64,000 bases of DNA. It comes from Sphingobacterium sp. ML3W (lineage in GTDB: Bacteria > Bacteroidota > Bacteroidia > Sphingobacteriales > Sphingobacteriaceae). A program made the translations under genes and the position numbers. The first letter of the stretch is position 1. The number at the start of each line of letters is the position of its first letter. The stretch spans positions 2,170,001 to 2,234,000 of the forward strand of contig NZ_CP107036.1 in NCBI RefSeq assembly GCF_029542085.1, read 5' to 3'. Of the stretch, positions 17,279-26,649 are shown piece after piece. The notes beneath the pieces were generated by a model that made no database searches, was not told the DNA's origin, and saw nothing but the letters and a program-made list of their open reading frames with translations.

Positions 17279-17419
17279 GCCTAAAGACCTCTCCTTTTTA
17301 AAAGTTACCAACAAACTAAAACAAAAAGTTCATTTCCTGTTTTTATTAATCTAGTTCAATGATTTTTTTTGTTAGCTGCCGTAATTTTACATCAGTTAAG
17401 AAAATAAAAAACAACAACC

Positions 17420-18352
17420 ATGGACAATAACATATTAGGACTGCATCATATCACAGCGATAGCTGATAACGCAAAACGGAATCTTGATTTTTACACCGGG
17501 GTACTGGGGCTTCGTTTGGTAAAGAAAACCGTTAATTTTGACGACCCCGGCACCTATCATTTTTACTTCGGTAATGAGCAGGGAGATCCAGGTACTATAC
17601 TTACCTTTTTCCCTTGGGAAGGTATTGGTAAAGGTACACAGGGCGCAGGTATGGCTACACATATTGGTTACGCTGTCCCTGAAGGAAGTCTGGGCTTCTG
17701 GAAAAACAGATTAAAAGAACATCAGGTTGCGTTTCAGGAAGACGAAATTTTTGGAGAGAAACTGATTTCATTCACAGATCCTGATGGATTACAAATACAA
17801 TTTATTGAGCCTTCGACCAAGGATAATAGAAGTGTATGGACTACAGCGGAAATAAAGGACGAAAACGCATTAAAGGGTTTTCATAATATTACACTTTCTC
17901 TGAAGGAAGCTGATCCCACATTACGGGTTTTGACAGATATCTTGGGATACACTGTACAAGGACAAGAAAACGGACGTTATAGATTGTCTACCGACAGTAT
18001 CGAAACAGCTAATATTGTGGACATTCTTGCGGATCCCAATTTGTCTTTTGGTCGCAATGCCGCTGGCACCAATCATCATGTCGCCTTTCGTGTAAAAGAT
18101 GATAATATCTTGATGGACTACCGCGAAAAAGTACTTTCGGCAGGTTTGGATATAACACCGAAGATTAATCGGGACTACTTTTTCTCACTTTACTTCCGTG
18201 AACCGGGCGGTGTCTTGTTTGAGATCGCAACAGACAATCCCGGATTTACCATAGACGAACCTTTGGAAAGTCTAGGGACAGCACTCAAGCTGCCAAAACA
18301 ATACGAGAACCATCGGTCAGAGATCGAAGCATCGTTACCAAAAATAGATTAG
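17420..18352 (+). CDS. MhqO-like ring-cleaving dioxygenase (VOC family)
   Basis: 310 residues with two glyoxalase/VOC repeats: LGLHHITAIADNAKRNLDFYTGVLGLRLVKK at the N-terminus and GFHNITLSLKEAD from about 155. Candidate metal ligands are in LHHI, NHHVAFRV and LFEIATD. It is closely like the MhqO/MhqA group of extradiol-type dioxygenases, which in Bacillus belong to the MarR-controlled response to quinones and catechols. An acetyltransferase and an MhqD-like hydrolase follow on the same strand at 42 and 11 bases, so this is a three-gene electrophile-detoxification-like operon. No MhqR regulator is in the window. Confidence 0.85.
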   Translation: MDNNILGLHHITAIADNAKRNLDFYTGVLGLRLVKKTVNFDDPGTYHFYFGNEQGDPGTILTFFPWEGIGKGTQGAGMATHIGYAVPEGSLGFWKNRLKEHQVAFQEDEIFGEKLISFTDPDGLQIQFIEPSTKDNRSVWTTAEIKDENALKGFHNITLSLKEADPTLRVLTDILGYTVQGQENGRYRLSTDSIETANIVDILADPNLSFGRNAAGTNHHVAFRVKDDNILMDYREKVLSAGLDITPKINRDYFFSLYFREPGGVLFEIATDNPGFTIDEPLESLGTALKLPKQYENHRSEIEASLPKID

Positions 18353-18394
18353 GATCAACGTAAGTAATTAAGTACTATTAAATACAGTAAAACT

Positions 18395-18694
18395 ATGGAA
18401 AGAACAGAAATTGTACTGGACAAGAATCAGCGTGGCGAGCTTCAATTGTTCTCCGATGAAACAAAAGCTGGCCTAATGAGTATAGCCATCATTGATGGAA
18501 AATTGGTTGTTTACCACACAGAAGTTGACGAAGCCTTTGAAGGTAGAGGATTCGCAAAAATTCTGTTGGAAAAACTGGTCTCTTATGCTCGGGAAAATAC
18601 CATGAAGATTGTCCCACTATGTCCTTATGTAAATGCGCAATTCCATCGTCATCCCGACATCTATGACGATGTATGGTTTAAGAAAACAGTATAG
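18395..18694 (+). CDS. Small GNAT-family N-acetyltransferase (YidJ/NAT_SF type)
   Basis: 99 residues, the short GNAT type typified by human GTLF3B and bacterial YjdJ-like proteins. The acetyl-CoA loop is VDEAFEGRGFAKILLEKLV (about 46-64, pattern R/Q-x-x-G-x-G/A), preceded by LVVYHTEV and followed by IVPLCPYVNAQFHRHPD, in which the CPYV turn is characteristic of this subgroup. Acceptor unknown. Middle gene of the MhqO-like operon. Confidence 0.88.
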   Translation: MERTEIVLDKNQRGELQLFSDETKAGLMSIAIIDGKLVVYHTEVDEAFEGRGFAKILLEKLVSYARENTMKIVPLCPYVNAQFHRHPDIYDDVWFKKTV

Positions 18695-18705
18695 GAAAAA
18701 CTATA

Positions 18706-19326
18706 ATGAGTCACTCAAGTAATATTAAAACAGCTGGACACAGTTTAGAAAACACAGAAAAAGCATTGATCATGATTCATGGCCGTGGCGGGAATGCAAC
18801 GGATATCCTGAGCATGTCTGCTTATCTGAATGTGGGGGATTACGCACTATTGGCACCGCAGGCCGACAATTACACCTGGTATCCACATTCATTTATGGCA
18901 CCTGAGCAAAGTAATGAACCCTGGTTAAGTTCGGCAATTCAAGTCATTGAAAATACGATACAACTTGCTTTGGATAAGGGGATCAAGACTGAAAACCTCT
19001 ATTTCTTCGGATTCTCTCAAGGAGCTTGCCTTACACTTGAATTTCTGGCACAACATGCCAAACGTTATGGTGGCGCTGTCGCTATTATTGGCGGACTTAT
19101 TGGCGAAGAGATAGATTTAAGCAAGTATAGCGGAGATTTTATGCAAACACCGATATTTATCGGTACAAGTGATCCAGATTTTCATGTTCCGCTGGAACGC
19201 GTCAATGCTACGGTGAAAATTTTGGAGGCCCAAAATGCGAATGTTAAACTAGCCGTTTATCCAAATTTCGGTCATTCCATTAATCAGGAAGAGATTACGA
19301 TTGCCAACCAGTTTATCTTTCGTTAG
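18706..19326 (+). CDS. MhqD-like alpha/beta hydrolase (phospholipase/carboxylesterase family)
   Basis: 206 residues. Serine hydrolase of the carboxylesterase/LysoPLA2 family: oxyanion loop IMIHGRGGN (about 22-30), nucleophile elbow GFSQG (about 106-110), Asp in GTSDPDFHV and His in FGHSINQEE near the C-terminus. No signal peptide, so cytosolic. MhqD homologues accompany MhqO in Bacillus quinone resistance, and here the gene follows the GNAT gene by 11 bases and closes the operon before a strong terminator. Confidence 0.87.
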   Translation: MSHSSNIKTAGHSLENTEKALIMIHGRGGNATDILSMSAYLNVGDYALLAPQADNYTWYPHSFMAPEQSNEPWLSSAIQVIENTIQLALDKGIKTENLYFFGFSQGACLTLEFLAQHAKRYGGAVAIIGGLIGEEIDLSKYSGDFMQTPIFIGTSDPDFHVPLERVNATVKILEAQNANVKLAVYPNFGHSINQEEITIANQFIFR

Positions 19327-19392
19327 GCGTCCGCAAAAGCTGCACAATCAATAGTAAGGCTATCAGTTAGCCCCTTGACGGAAAAGCGATGT

Positions 19393-19450
19393 ATATGCTG
19401 ACTTTGAGCTGCGTTAATTTTGACAGCTCAAAGTCAGCATATTTTTTTTA
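19393..19450 (+). terminator. Intrinsic terminator of the MhqO-like operon
   Basis: Perfect 19-bp stem (19393-19411 with 19424-19442), 12-base loop, then a T run. It lies 66 bases after the hydrolase stop, tail to tail with the next minus-strand gene. Confidence 0.93.
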
Positions 19451-19505
19451 AAGCCATCGGATCTCGATTGGTTGCGGCTTCGATAGCAGGTCTTATCACC
19501 AGCTA

Positions 19506-20792
19506 TCAAACCTTGGGGTATTTATACCCATTATGATATACTGAGGCTAGATATTTATTTGCCTTTTCGTCATTAAAATGCTGTTTTTCCTTATTCCAGT
19601 AGAGCTTCTGCCCGGTTCTATAGGCAATATTCCCCATCTGCGAAAAAATAGCAATATGTGCACCGGCTTCTAGCGGGGCATGCAGCAGCTGTGGATTTTT
19701 TTGTCGAATAGCATCCACGAAGTTTGCCATATGTTTCTCCAGGCCATTGTCAACGGATGGTCGCAATGCAATGGCCTCCATCCTTCCCTTCTCGGGTATG
19801 ACTTCCCAGCCGTTACGGTTTAAGACTAAGGTTCCATTATTTCCAATAAAGGCAACACCATGATTACGGTTGTAAGGTCCTAAATCTATTCCTTTGGCAT
19901 GTTCCCACTGGATATTGAAGTTGTCAAACTCGTAGACCGCAGTCATGGTATCTGGTGTTTCCCCCGCATCATCCGGGAAGGCAAATTTTCCACCCGAAGC
20001 CATAACGGATTTTGGATCAGAGACTTTCATGCCCAGCAAAGCATAATCGAGCATATGTACGCCCCAGTCTGTCATCAGACCGCCTGCATAATCCCAAAAC
20101 CACCTGAAATTAAAATGAAAATGATTGCTATTAAAAGGTCTTTTTGTAGCTGGACCCAACCAGTCCATGTAATGTACTCCCGCAGGAATAGGTTCATCCG
20201 GTTGAATAGGAATACTGTTTTTCCAGCCCAGGTATGACCAGGCCTTTACCAAACGTATTTTCCCAAGCTTACCTGAATGTACAAAATCAATCGCATCTTT
20301 AAAATGCTGTTGGCTCCGCTGCCATTGACCTACCTGAACTATTGCATTACTTTTCTTTGCAGCCGCTAGCATGAGCTGGCATTCCTGAATAGAATTACCG
20401 ATAGGCTTTTCGATATAAACGTGCTTCCCCGCCTTCACTGCATCTATCATTTGTAGGCAATGCCAATGATCAGGCGTTCCGATAATCACCGCATCCACAT
20501 CCGAACTGCTCAACATCTTTTTATAGTCAACATAGCTGGACACTTTGATATTTCTCTCCTGAAGTTCTTTCACCCTTTTGTTCAAGATATTTTCATCAAC
20601 ATCACAAAGTGCAGTACAGATTACCCCTTGTTGCTTTAACAAAGCATTCAGGTCAGACCAGCCCATACCATTAACACCGATCACCCCTACTCGAATTGGC
20701 TGCTCAAACAGACCGGATGCCTGACTTTTACCTATGAATGATGCTGCGGCTAAAATACTGGAAGTCCGGATAAAGTCTTTTCTATTCATCAT
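19506..20792 (-). CDS. Gfo/Idh/MocA-family oxidoreductase, exported
   Basis: 428 residues. N-terminus NRKDFIRTSSILAAASFIG looks like the Tat-type leader common on Bacteroidota members of this family, though with RK rather than a full twin arginine. The Rossmann motif is IRVGVIGVNGMGWSDL (about 33-48), the family signature is EKPIGNSIQECQ (about 128-139), and HWHCLQ and the DWGVHMLDY block (about 240-248) resemble inositol dehydrogenase-like sugar oxidoreductases. Probably oxidises a carbohydrate at C1 or C2/C3 in the periplasm (inference). Single gene, convergent with the MhqO-like operon. Confidence 0.87.
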   Translation of the reverse strand: MMNRKDFIRTSSILAAASFIGKSQASGLFEQPIRVGVIGVNGMGWSDLNALLKQQGVICTALCDVDENILNKRVKELQERNIKVSSYVDYKKMLSSSDVDAVIIGTPDHWHCLQMIDAVKAGKHVYIEKPIGNSIQECQLMLAAAKKSNAIVQVGQWQRSQQHFKDAIDFVHSGKLGKIRLVKAWSYLGWKNSIPIQPDEPIPAGVHYMDWLGPATKRPFNSNHFHFNFRWFWDYAGGLMTDWGVHMLDYALLGMKVSDPKSVMASGGKFAFPDDAGETPDTMTAVYEFDNFNIQWEHAKGIDLGPYNRNHGVAFIGNNGTLVLNRNGWEVIPEKGRMEAIALRPSVDNGLEKHMANFVDAIRQKNPQLLHAPLEAGAHIAIFSQMGNIAYRTGQKLYWNKEKQHFNDEKANKYLASVYHNGYKYPKV

Positions 20793-21162
20793 ATGTTGGT
20801 TTATATGCTTTTGGTTTAAGTTTTCGATGAAAATACAAAATTCAATTTAAGCCCTTACCAAAATCATTGTAAAATATATATCGACATTAACACCAATCAA
20901 GATGATCATCACAGCAGAGGATCTGCTACTCGTTCGTATTTCTATTGATTCCTGATACGCATCCAGATTCATCTGTTACAGAGCCACATTAAAGACACTT
21001 CACTAACTGGCTTTCAACATGATAGAAAAACAGACCCTATACGCTTTGAGGGCTGATTATCATTAAATAAATGTTAAGAAAGAAAAAAAACTTTGTTATT
21101 TCAACGAAAAATAAAAGATTAATCATTTATTATCCCTACCTTGCAGGACTTAATTAAAAATA
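20793..21162. other. Intergenic region and cold-shock gene leader
   Basis: 370 bases between divergent genes. The last 100 are very A/T rich, and a partial -7 element (TACCTTGC, 21137-21144) sits 19 bases before the csp ATG. Cold-shock genes often have long regulatory leaders, but no hairpin stands out here. Confidence 0.4.
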
Positions 21163-21354
21163 ATGAATACAGGTAAAATTAAATTTTTCAATGAAACTAA
21201 AGGTTTTGGTTTTATTACACCAGAGGATGGTAGCGCAGACGTTTTCGTACACGTTTCTGCTCTTAAGAACCAAGTATCTGAAGGCGACGTTGTAACTTAT
21301 GATGTAGAAAGAACTCCAAAAGGAATCAACGCTACAAACGTAAAATTGGCGTAA
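21163..21354 (+). CDS. Cold-shock domain protein (CspA family)
   Basis: 63 residues, a single cold-shock OB fold. RNP1 is KGFGFI (13-18) and RNP2 is DVFVHVSAL (26-34). Single-stranded RNA/DNA binding chaperone. The DEAD-box helicase gene follows 196 bases downstream after a terminator; both families assist RNA unfolding at low temperature, so the pairing is functionally sensible although they appear to be separate transcripts. Confidence 0.96.
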   Translation: MNTGKIKFFNETKGFGFITPEDGSADVFVHVSALKNQVSEGDVVTYDVERTPKGINATNVKLA

Positions 21355-21377
21355 TCCAAAAAATACACTTTCTTGTT

Positions 21378-21415
21378 AATGGGGTAATTCATAATGATTT
21401 ATCCCATTTCTTTTT
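21378..21415 (+). terminator. Intrinsic terminator of the cold-shock gene
   Basis: 10-bp stem AATGGGGTAA/TTATCCCATT with one G-U pair (21378-21387, 21399-21408), then TCTTTTT, 23 bases after the stop. Confidence 0.75.
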
Positions 21416-21550
21416 CGTATTCTTCCCTTGTTATTTTCAATACACTTATTCATATTCAGGCGACACAACGATGCCCCTAATCAATCATTGAATAGGATTG
21501 AGACAACATAAAGGGTTTTAGTTTAAGCTTATTTTCCTAGTTATATTTTA

Positions 21551-22675
21551 ATGGAATTCAAACAACTCAATTTAATTTCTCCTCTTCTCAAAGCAATCTC
21601 AGAAACAGGATATACAACACCCACTGCAATCCAACAAAAAGCTATCCCCGTTATATTAAGCGGTCAGGATCTTATTGGTTGCGCACAAACGGGTACCGGA
21701 AAGACGGCAGCCTTCGCTTTACCTTTGCTACAGCGTTTGTCTGAGCACAATGGACATGGTAAAACGATGCCTATCCGCGCCTTAATCCTCACACCAACAC
21801 GTGAACTTGCAATACAGATCGGTGAGAATATAAATTTATATCGCAAACATCTTAAACTAAATTATTGCACCATTTTTGGCGGCGTCAATCAAGACAGACA
21901 AGTCAAAGAAATAAAAAAAGGTGTGGATATTTTAGTTGCTACACCGGGTCGTCTATTGGACCTGATGAATCAGAAATTGGTTTTTCTGGATAAAATTGAA
22001 GTCTTGATCCTTGATGAAGCTGACAATATGCTCGACATGGGCTTCATCCACGATATCAAAAAGATCTTGGCGAAAGTACCAGAGAAAAGACAGACCCTGT
22101 TTTTCTCAGCAACGATGCCACCCAATATCCGCAAATTTGCGCATGGTATACTCCACAAGCCTGTTGAAGTAGACGTAACTCCAGTGAGTTCAACTGCTGA
22201 AAAAGTAAATCAATCGGTTTATTTTATAGAGAAAAAAGAGAAAATAAAACTACTCACAAACCTGCTTAAGCAATTTAAGCAAGACCGTACGATTGTATTT
22301 TCCCGTACAAAACATGGGGCGGATAAAATTGTTAAATTATTAGCAAAGAATGGCCTTCGTGCTGCAGCAATTCACGGTAATAAATCACAAAATGCAAGAC
22401 AAAAGGCATTGGGTGAATTTAAGGAAAACCGTCTAAAAATTCTGATCGCTACCGATATCGCCGCACGCGGAATAGATATTGAACAGTTACCTATGGTCAT
22501 CAATTACGACCTACCGAATGTACCAGAAACCTACGTACACCGCATTGGTCGGACAGGTAGAGCGGGTTTAGAGGGTAATGCCATCTCCTTCTGTGATGTG
22601 GAAGAAAGACCTTATTTAAGTGATATTGAAAAATTGATCGGATTAAAAATCAAAGTGAATAAGGTAGGGAAATAA
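21551..22675 (+). CDS. DEAD-box RNA helicase (RhlE-like)
   Basis: 374 residues, essentially the two RecA-like domains with almost no C-terminal extension. Q motif YTTPTAIQ (21-28), Walker A AQTGTGKT (45-52), [20 protein letters not shown] box [15 protein letters not shown] (about 150-164), SAT (about 182-184), [19 protein letters not shown] and HRIGRTGR in domain 2. ATP-dependent RNA unwinding, likely in ribosome assembly or RNA turnover in the cold given the adjacent Csp gene. The short tail lacks the basic extension of CsdA or RhlE proper. Confidence 0.94.
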   Translation: MEFKQLNLISPLLKAISETGYTTPTAIQQKAIPVILSGQDLIGCAQTGTGKTAAFALPLLQRLSEHNGHGKTMPIRALILTPTRELAIQIGENINLYRKHLKLNYCTIFGGVNQDRQVKEIKKGVDILVATPGRLLDLMNQKLVFLDKIEVLILDEADNMLDMGFIHDIKKILAKVPEKRQTLFFSATMPPNIRKFAHGILHKPVEVDVTPVSSTAEKVNQSVYFIEKKEKIKLLTNLLKQFKQDRTIVFSRTKHGADKIVKLLAKNGLRAAAIHGNKSQNARQKALGEFKENRLKILIATDIAARGIDIEQLPMVINYDLPNVPETYVHRIGRTGRAGLEGNAISFCDVEERPYLSDIEKLIGLKIKVNKVGK

Positions 22676-22690
22676 CTTCCAGCCTTATTA

Positions 22691-22736
22691 TATACAAAAC
22701 GCGCCGCAACTAAATAGTTGCGGCGCGTTTTGTATA
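22691..22736. terminator. Bidirectional terminator, near-perfect palindrome
   Basis: 22-bp arms (22691-22712 with 22715-22736; core CGCGCCGCAACT) separated by only two bases. It separates the convergent helicase and antiporter genes, 15 and 5 bases from their stops. A- and T-rich ends on both sides suit termination in both directions. Confidence 0.9.
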
Positions 22737-22741
22737 ATCCT

Positions 22742-25033
22742 TTATTTTTTTCGGTCTGCAAGCAGCAAAGTGGATGGTGTAAGATGGAGCCAGTCCATCT
22801 TTTTATTGACAATTTTATGCCAGCAAGGCAAACTAATGAGCATCAGATCTTGCTGCGCCCATAAGTCACCATCAAGATTCTTCTCCTCCATTATCGTCAA
22901 ATGATTGGGTACAAGTTGCTCCAGGTGTCTTAATTTCTCCCGAAAGCTTTCATGTGTACGTAAGATGTGATCAAAATCCCATACCATCACCTGGGCGTCC
23001 GAATGGTGAATTAATCGCTGTATGACTGCGCAGAGGAATTCATCATTTTTCAATAGTATCGGAACAATAATACGACGGGCCTTGACAAAGTTTTTGTCAA
23101 TCAAAATTCCCACCATCGCATTGACTTTGGCATTGATCTGTTGATTTCTGTCAAAGGTAGCAAACGGTGATTCGGCATTTGTGACCGTATGAAACAATTT
23201 CTCTGGATTGATAATGCGTGAGGTGAAATCTAGGAAGCGTCCCAAAAGACTACCTTCATAGATGGATTCACTGACACCCAACAACAGCAGATCTTGACTT
23301 TGTTCATTTGAGGTCTGCACGATTTCACTGTCAATGTCACTGGAAATTTTGAAAATCGTCTGAATAGGTTGCTCCAAATCCTGTGCAACCCGCTTTATTT
23401 CCCGAAAACTATCCTGCTCCTGGGTTTCTACTTCATAATGATGAAGCTCATTGGACGGTTCGATATGCAATGCCGTAATTTCCGCCGTATTTTTTGATTT
23501 TAATGTAAGCGCATCTGCGAGATGAAGCAATGAAATCCCGGTATTGCTTTTGGCAAATGACAGGAGGATTTTAAATTTCGATTTATTCTGGATTTCTTCC
23601 TGTAACGAACGTTTCTTGGGACGGTATAGATAATTGATCAAGTCCAACGAAGGACCGGTCATAAAGGTGGTGATCAATGCCATCACAACCATCATAGAGA
23701 ATAACTCAGCACTTAATACACCGAGATCGTAACCGATGTTCAATACAATCAGTTCCATCAGTCCCCTGGTATTCATCAATGCACCTATACTCAAGCTATC
23801 CTTCCAGCTTTGTCCGACAAAGCGGGCGGCCAATGCGCTACCGACAAACTTCCCGATTACGGCAACCAAAATAATCGCAATGGTGATCATCCATAGTTGT
23901 GGATCATTCAATAGACCGATCTGTGTACGCAACCCTGTGTACACGAAAAATAACGGTAATAACAATAAGGTGGATACATCTTCGATTTTTTCGATAAACG
24001 CTGTACGGAAACGGCTGCTTTCGGGCATAATCGCTCCGGCCATAAAAGCACCAAACAAAGCATGTATGCCGATTACTTCGGTTGCGTAAGCAGACAATAA
24101 AAGGACGATAAAAAATATCGCAACAACAGGTTTGTTCAGTCCCTCACGCGTTCCCTTCACCTCCCCCACGCGCATCAGAAAGGGCCGTACAATTTTGATC
24201 ATCAGCAGCACATAAGCAATAGCAAGCGCGATCGTATACAAAGCACTCGCAAAATCGCCGGCCTTCACAATCGCAATCACCACAGCCAAAATACACCAGG
24301 CTGTAATATCATCGGCTGCAGCGCAGGTAATGACCATCGACCCAAGTTTACTTTTCTGCAGTCCGCGCTCCTGTACGATCCTTGCCAGGACCGGAAAAGC
24401 AGTAATGCTCATCGAAATACCGATAAACAAACTATAGGACAAAAACTCCACATTTGCTGGTGGATGATACGAGTATAAAAAGTAGGCTAAGGAAATTCCC
24501 AATGTAAACGGTATAACGATGCTCGCGTGTGAAATCACCACAGCATCGTGTGCTTTATTTCGCAGCACATTAAGGTCCAGCTCCATTCCGATGATAAACA
24601 TAAATAAGATTAAGCCGATCTGGCTCAGAAACTGTAGGTTGCTCAGGGATTCAACAGGAAACAGCGTATGGGAGAATTCAGGAAAATAAAGCCCCAATAA
24701 GGAAGGCCCCAATATAATACCGGCAAGCATTTCACCTATCACAACTGGTTGCTTAATCTTGATGCATATCCACCCCATTATCCGGGCAGCAATAATGATC
24801 GTCACAATCTGTGCTAGCAATATAGCCAATGGATGTTGAAGACTATGTAATAAGGTCGATTTAAAATCCTGCCAAGCACCCTGACTTATCTTATCGCCAC
24901 GGAGCATCTCCTGGCTTTGCAATTGTGCTCCCAAATGGATAACCCAGTACATCACTACCAGCAGTGTACCAATTAAGGTCACATAAAAAATCGTATTCTT
25001 GTATTTCTTCATCTTTTTCGCTTTAAATAACAT
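22742..25033 (-). CDS. CPA2-family cation:proton antiporter with C-terminal cytosolic domain
   Basis: 763 residues (start could be Met8, 25012). One isolated N-terminal membrane segment (about 15-32), then about 12 hydrophobic segments (70-455) of the Kef/NhaS3 monovalent cation:proton antiporter-2 family, with features such as VIGEMLAGIILGPSLLG, ADDITAWCILA (Asp-Asp of the ion site), MNTRGLMELIVLNIG. The C-terminal 270 residues are soluble and resemble tandem universal-stress-like domains (ILLSFAKSNTGISLLHLADAL, DLLLLGVSES). Moves Na+ or K+ against protons for pH and osmotic balance. A LytS/LytTR pair lies upstream on the same strand, 155 bases away; linkage is uncertain. Confidence 0.9.
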   Translation of the reverse strand: MLFKAKKMKKYKNTIFYVTLIGTLLVVMYWVIHLGAQLQSQEMLRGDKISQGAWQDFKSTLLHSLQHPLAILLAQIVTIIIAARIMGWICIKIKQPVVIGEMLAGIILGPSLLGLYFPEFSHTLFPVESLSNLQFLSQIGLILFMFIIGMELDLNVLRNKAHDAVVISHASIVIPFTLGISLAYFLYSYHPPANVEFLSYSLFIGISMSITAFPVLARIVQERGLQKSKLGSMVITCAAADDITAWCILAVVIAIVKAGDFASALYTIALAIAYVLLMIKIVRPFLMRVGEVKGTREGLNKPVVAIFFIVLLLSAYATEVIGIHALFGAFMAGAIMPESSRFRTAFIEKIEDVSTLLLLPLFFVYTGLRTQIGLLNDPQLWMITIAIILVAVIGKFVGSALAARFVGQSWKDSLSIGALMNTRGLMELIVLNIGYDLGVLSAELFSMMVVMALITTFMTGPSLDLINYLYRPKKRSLQEEIQNKSKFKILLSFAKSNTGISLLHLADALTLKSKNTAEITALHIEPSNELHHYEVETQEQDSFREIKRVAQDLEQPIQTIFKISSDIDSEIVQTSNEQSQDLLLLGVSESIYEGSLLGRFLDFTSRIINPEKLFHTVTNAESPFATFDRNQQINAKVNAMVGILIDKNFVKARRIIVPILLKNDEFLCAVIQRLIHHSDAQVMVWDFDHILRTHESFREKLRHLEQLVPNHLTIMEEKNLDGDLWAQQDLMLISLPCWHKIVNKKMDWLHLTPSTLLLADRKK

Positions 25034-25058
25034 TAGGTGATAACAGCATGTAAAAGTC

Positions 25059-25096
25059 TATCCCAAAGTCGTCAATGCATCACTTTTGGGAAGATA
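25059..25096 (-). terminator. Possible terminator after the LytTR regulator gene
   Basis: Imperfect stem TATCCCAAAGT with ACTTTTGGGAAGATA (two small bulges), followed on the minus strand by a short T run, about 92 bases after the stop at 25188. Confidence 0.35.
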
Positions 25097-25187
25097 ACTA
25101 CAACAAAAATAGAATTCTACATGAGTTTTAAACCTTAGCAGGCAGGAAGAACAGGAAAATATGTAATGAACTCCTCTAATTTTGTAA

Positions 25188-25913
25188 TCAAGCAAATTTT
25201 TCGAGGAATGATTTTTTATAAGACTCCCCCAAGCTAAAAAGAATAGCTGCATCCTGCTCATCGACCAGACTGCTGGTGATCACATCAGCTGAAAAGAATT
25301 TCACAATTTTCAGCGCGATAATTTCCTTTTTGTTGATACGGATAAAATCCTGTTCCGGCAACAGCGTGAGCAACCTATCGAAGCTGATATTTTTCAATAA
25401 AATGGTAGATCCATCCCCGAGGAATACCGTCTTGTCACGGCTATCGACTTCTGCAATCTGGATGTAGTCAATCTGACTGAAGTAAAGTATTGCCTTACCC
25501 TTATTGGTATTGAATTGAGCAAAGGGAGAAGACTCCGCTGGCCGGCTATTGATGACCTGTGCTACTTTCAATACCGCTTGCTGTAAACGTGACAGCGATA
25601 TTGGCTTACGCATGTAATCCACCGCATTGATATCAAAAGCATCGCTGGCATATTGTTTATAGGCCGTGGAGAAAACGATGGGATAGTCTTCCAATTCCTT
25701 AGCAACATCAAAGCCATTAAACTGAGGCATTTCAATATCCAAAATACAGAAATCAAAGTTTAAACTTTTATACTCTTTAAGTAAAACGACTGGATCATTA
25801 AATGCTTTAACCACTTCCAGATCCGGAATTTGTTCACAAAGCATCTTCAAAAACCGTAAGCTCGGCAGCTCATCATCCAGTAAAATGCATTTCAGCGTTT
25901 TTTCAATTCTCAT
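25188..25913 (-). CDS. LytTR-family response regulator
   Basis: 241 residues from the ATG at 25913 (MRIEKTLKC), preferred over 25949 because the longer form would overlap the kinase gene by 47 bases. Receiver domain about 1-120 with LLDDE, phosphoacceptor Asp in CILDIEMP, and KPIS; LytTR DNA-binding domain about 140-235 (YIQIAEVDSRDKTVFLGDGSTILLKNISFDRLL, FIRINKKEIIAL). Partner of the LytS-like kinase, whose stop it overlaps by 11 bases. Target genes unknown; the antiporter downstream is one candidate. Confidence 0.92.
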   Translation of the reverse strand: MRIEKTLKCILLDDELPSLRFLKMLCEQIPDLEVVKAFNDPVVLLKEYKSLNFDFCILDIEMPQFNGFDVAKELEDYPIVFSTAYKQYASDAFDINAVDYMRKPISLSRLQQAVLKVAQVINSRPAESSPFAQFNTNKGKAILYFSQIDYIQIAEVDSRDKTVFLGDGSTILLKNISFDRLLTLLPEQDFIRINKKEIIALKIVKFFSADVITSSLVDEQDAAILFSLGESYKKSFLEKFA

Positions 25914-26649
25914 ACAATCGGATCTGAAGGTAAGCGTTATAGACATCATGTTCTACAAAGCGTTTTAATTCATGTCTATCTGGATAATATAGCATCAGCC
26001 GTTCCTCCAAAGTCTTACTTCCTATTCCACCTTTGGTTTTATACAAGGGTGAGCGCTTTGATATTTTATTGCTGACAGTCAATTCCAGCAGACCATTGCG
26101 AAAGGTAAGTACAATTGAAATAAAGGAGTCAGGATGGTGAAAATCCGCATGCTTAAATGCATTTTCGATGAGGTCTACAGTCATCAATGGCACCAGTGAA
26201 GGGCGTTCCAATAATGATTCGTTCAATTCATCAATATCAAATTTAACCCGCATGTCAAACAAGGGACTCAACTTAACCTTATTAACTTCAATTAAATTAC
26301 GGGCAAACTCGATCTCCGCTTTTGGAGATACCATCTCCTCTTCACTTTCATATAATACGTAATCCAATACCATAGCCAACTTATCCATCGTATAGTAGGT
26401 TTGATAGGCGTGAGAAAGGATACCATTGAGCGAATTTTTCAGCAAATGTGGGTTTAATCGATTGCGATGCACATGATCCATCTGCTCGTTATCCATCCGT
26501 TTAAAAAGTTCCTGATGTCGTCGTTCTTCCACCCTGAGCTTTTTGTATTTCCGTATTAATAATACATACGAAATCAACAGGGCAACGACTGCTACAAGCA
26601 GCAATACGATAATTATATTGGAAAGTTCAGTAGTCATGATTCCGCTCAA
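25903..26649 (-). CDS. LytS-like sensor histidine kinase
   Basis: 248 residues. One N-terminal membrane helix (about 11-32), a short coiled linker (KKLRVEERRHQELFKRMD), then a His_kinase/LytS-type transmitter with His68 in LNPHLLKNSLN and the N-box DLIENAFKHA (about 159-168), G-box KTKGGIGSKTLEERL. The family usually reads NPHFLFNSLN, so the two Phe are changed to Leu and Lys. There is no periplasmic sensor domain, so the signal is probably sensed in the membrane. Overlaps the LytTR gene by 11 bases. Confidence 0.88.
   Translation of the reverse strand: MSGIMTTELSNIIIVLLLVAVVALLISYVLLIRKYKKLRVEERRHQELFKRMDNEQMDHVHRNRLNPHLLKNSLNGILSHAYQTYYTMDKLAMVLDYVLYESEEEMVSPKAEIEFARNLIEVNKVKLSPLFDMRVKFDIDELNESLLERPSLVPLMTVDLIENAFKHADFHHPDSFISIVLTFRNGLLELTVSNKISKRSPLYKTKGGIGSKTLEERLMLYYPDRHELKRFVEHDVYNAYLQIRLYEN

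Noticed and set aside
25058..25261. 67-residue minus-strand frame
   Set aside because: It overlaps the LytTR gene in another frame and a probable terminator.
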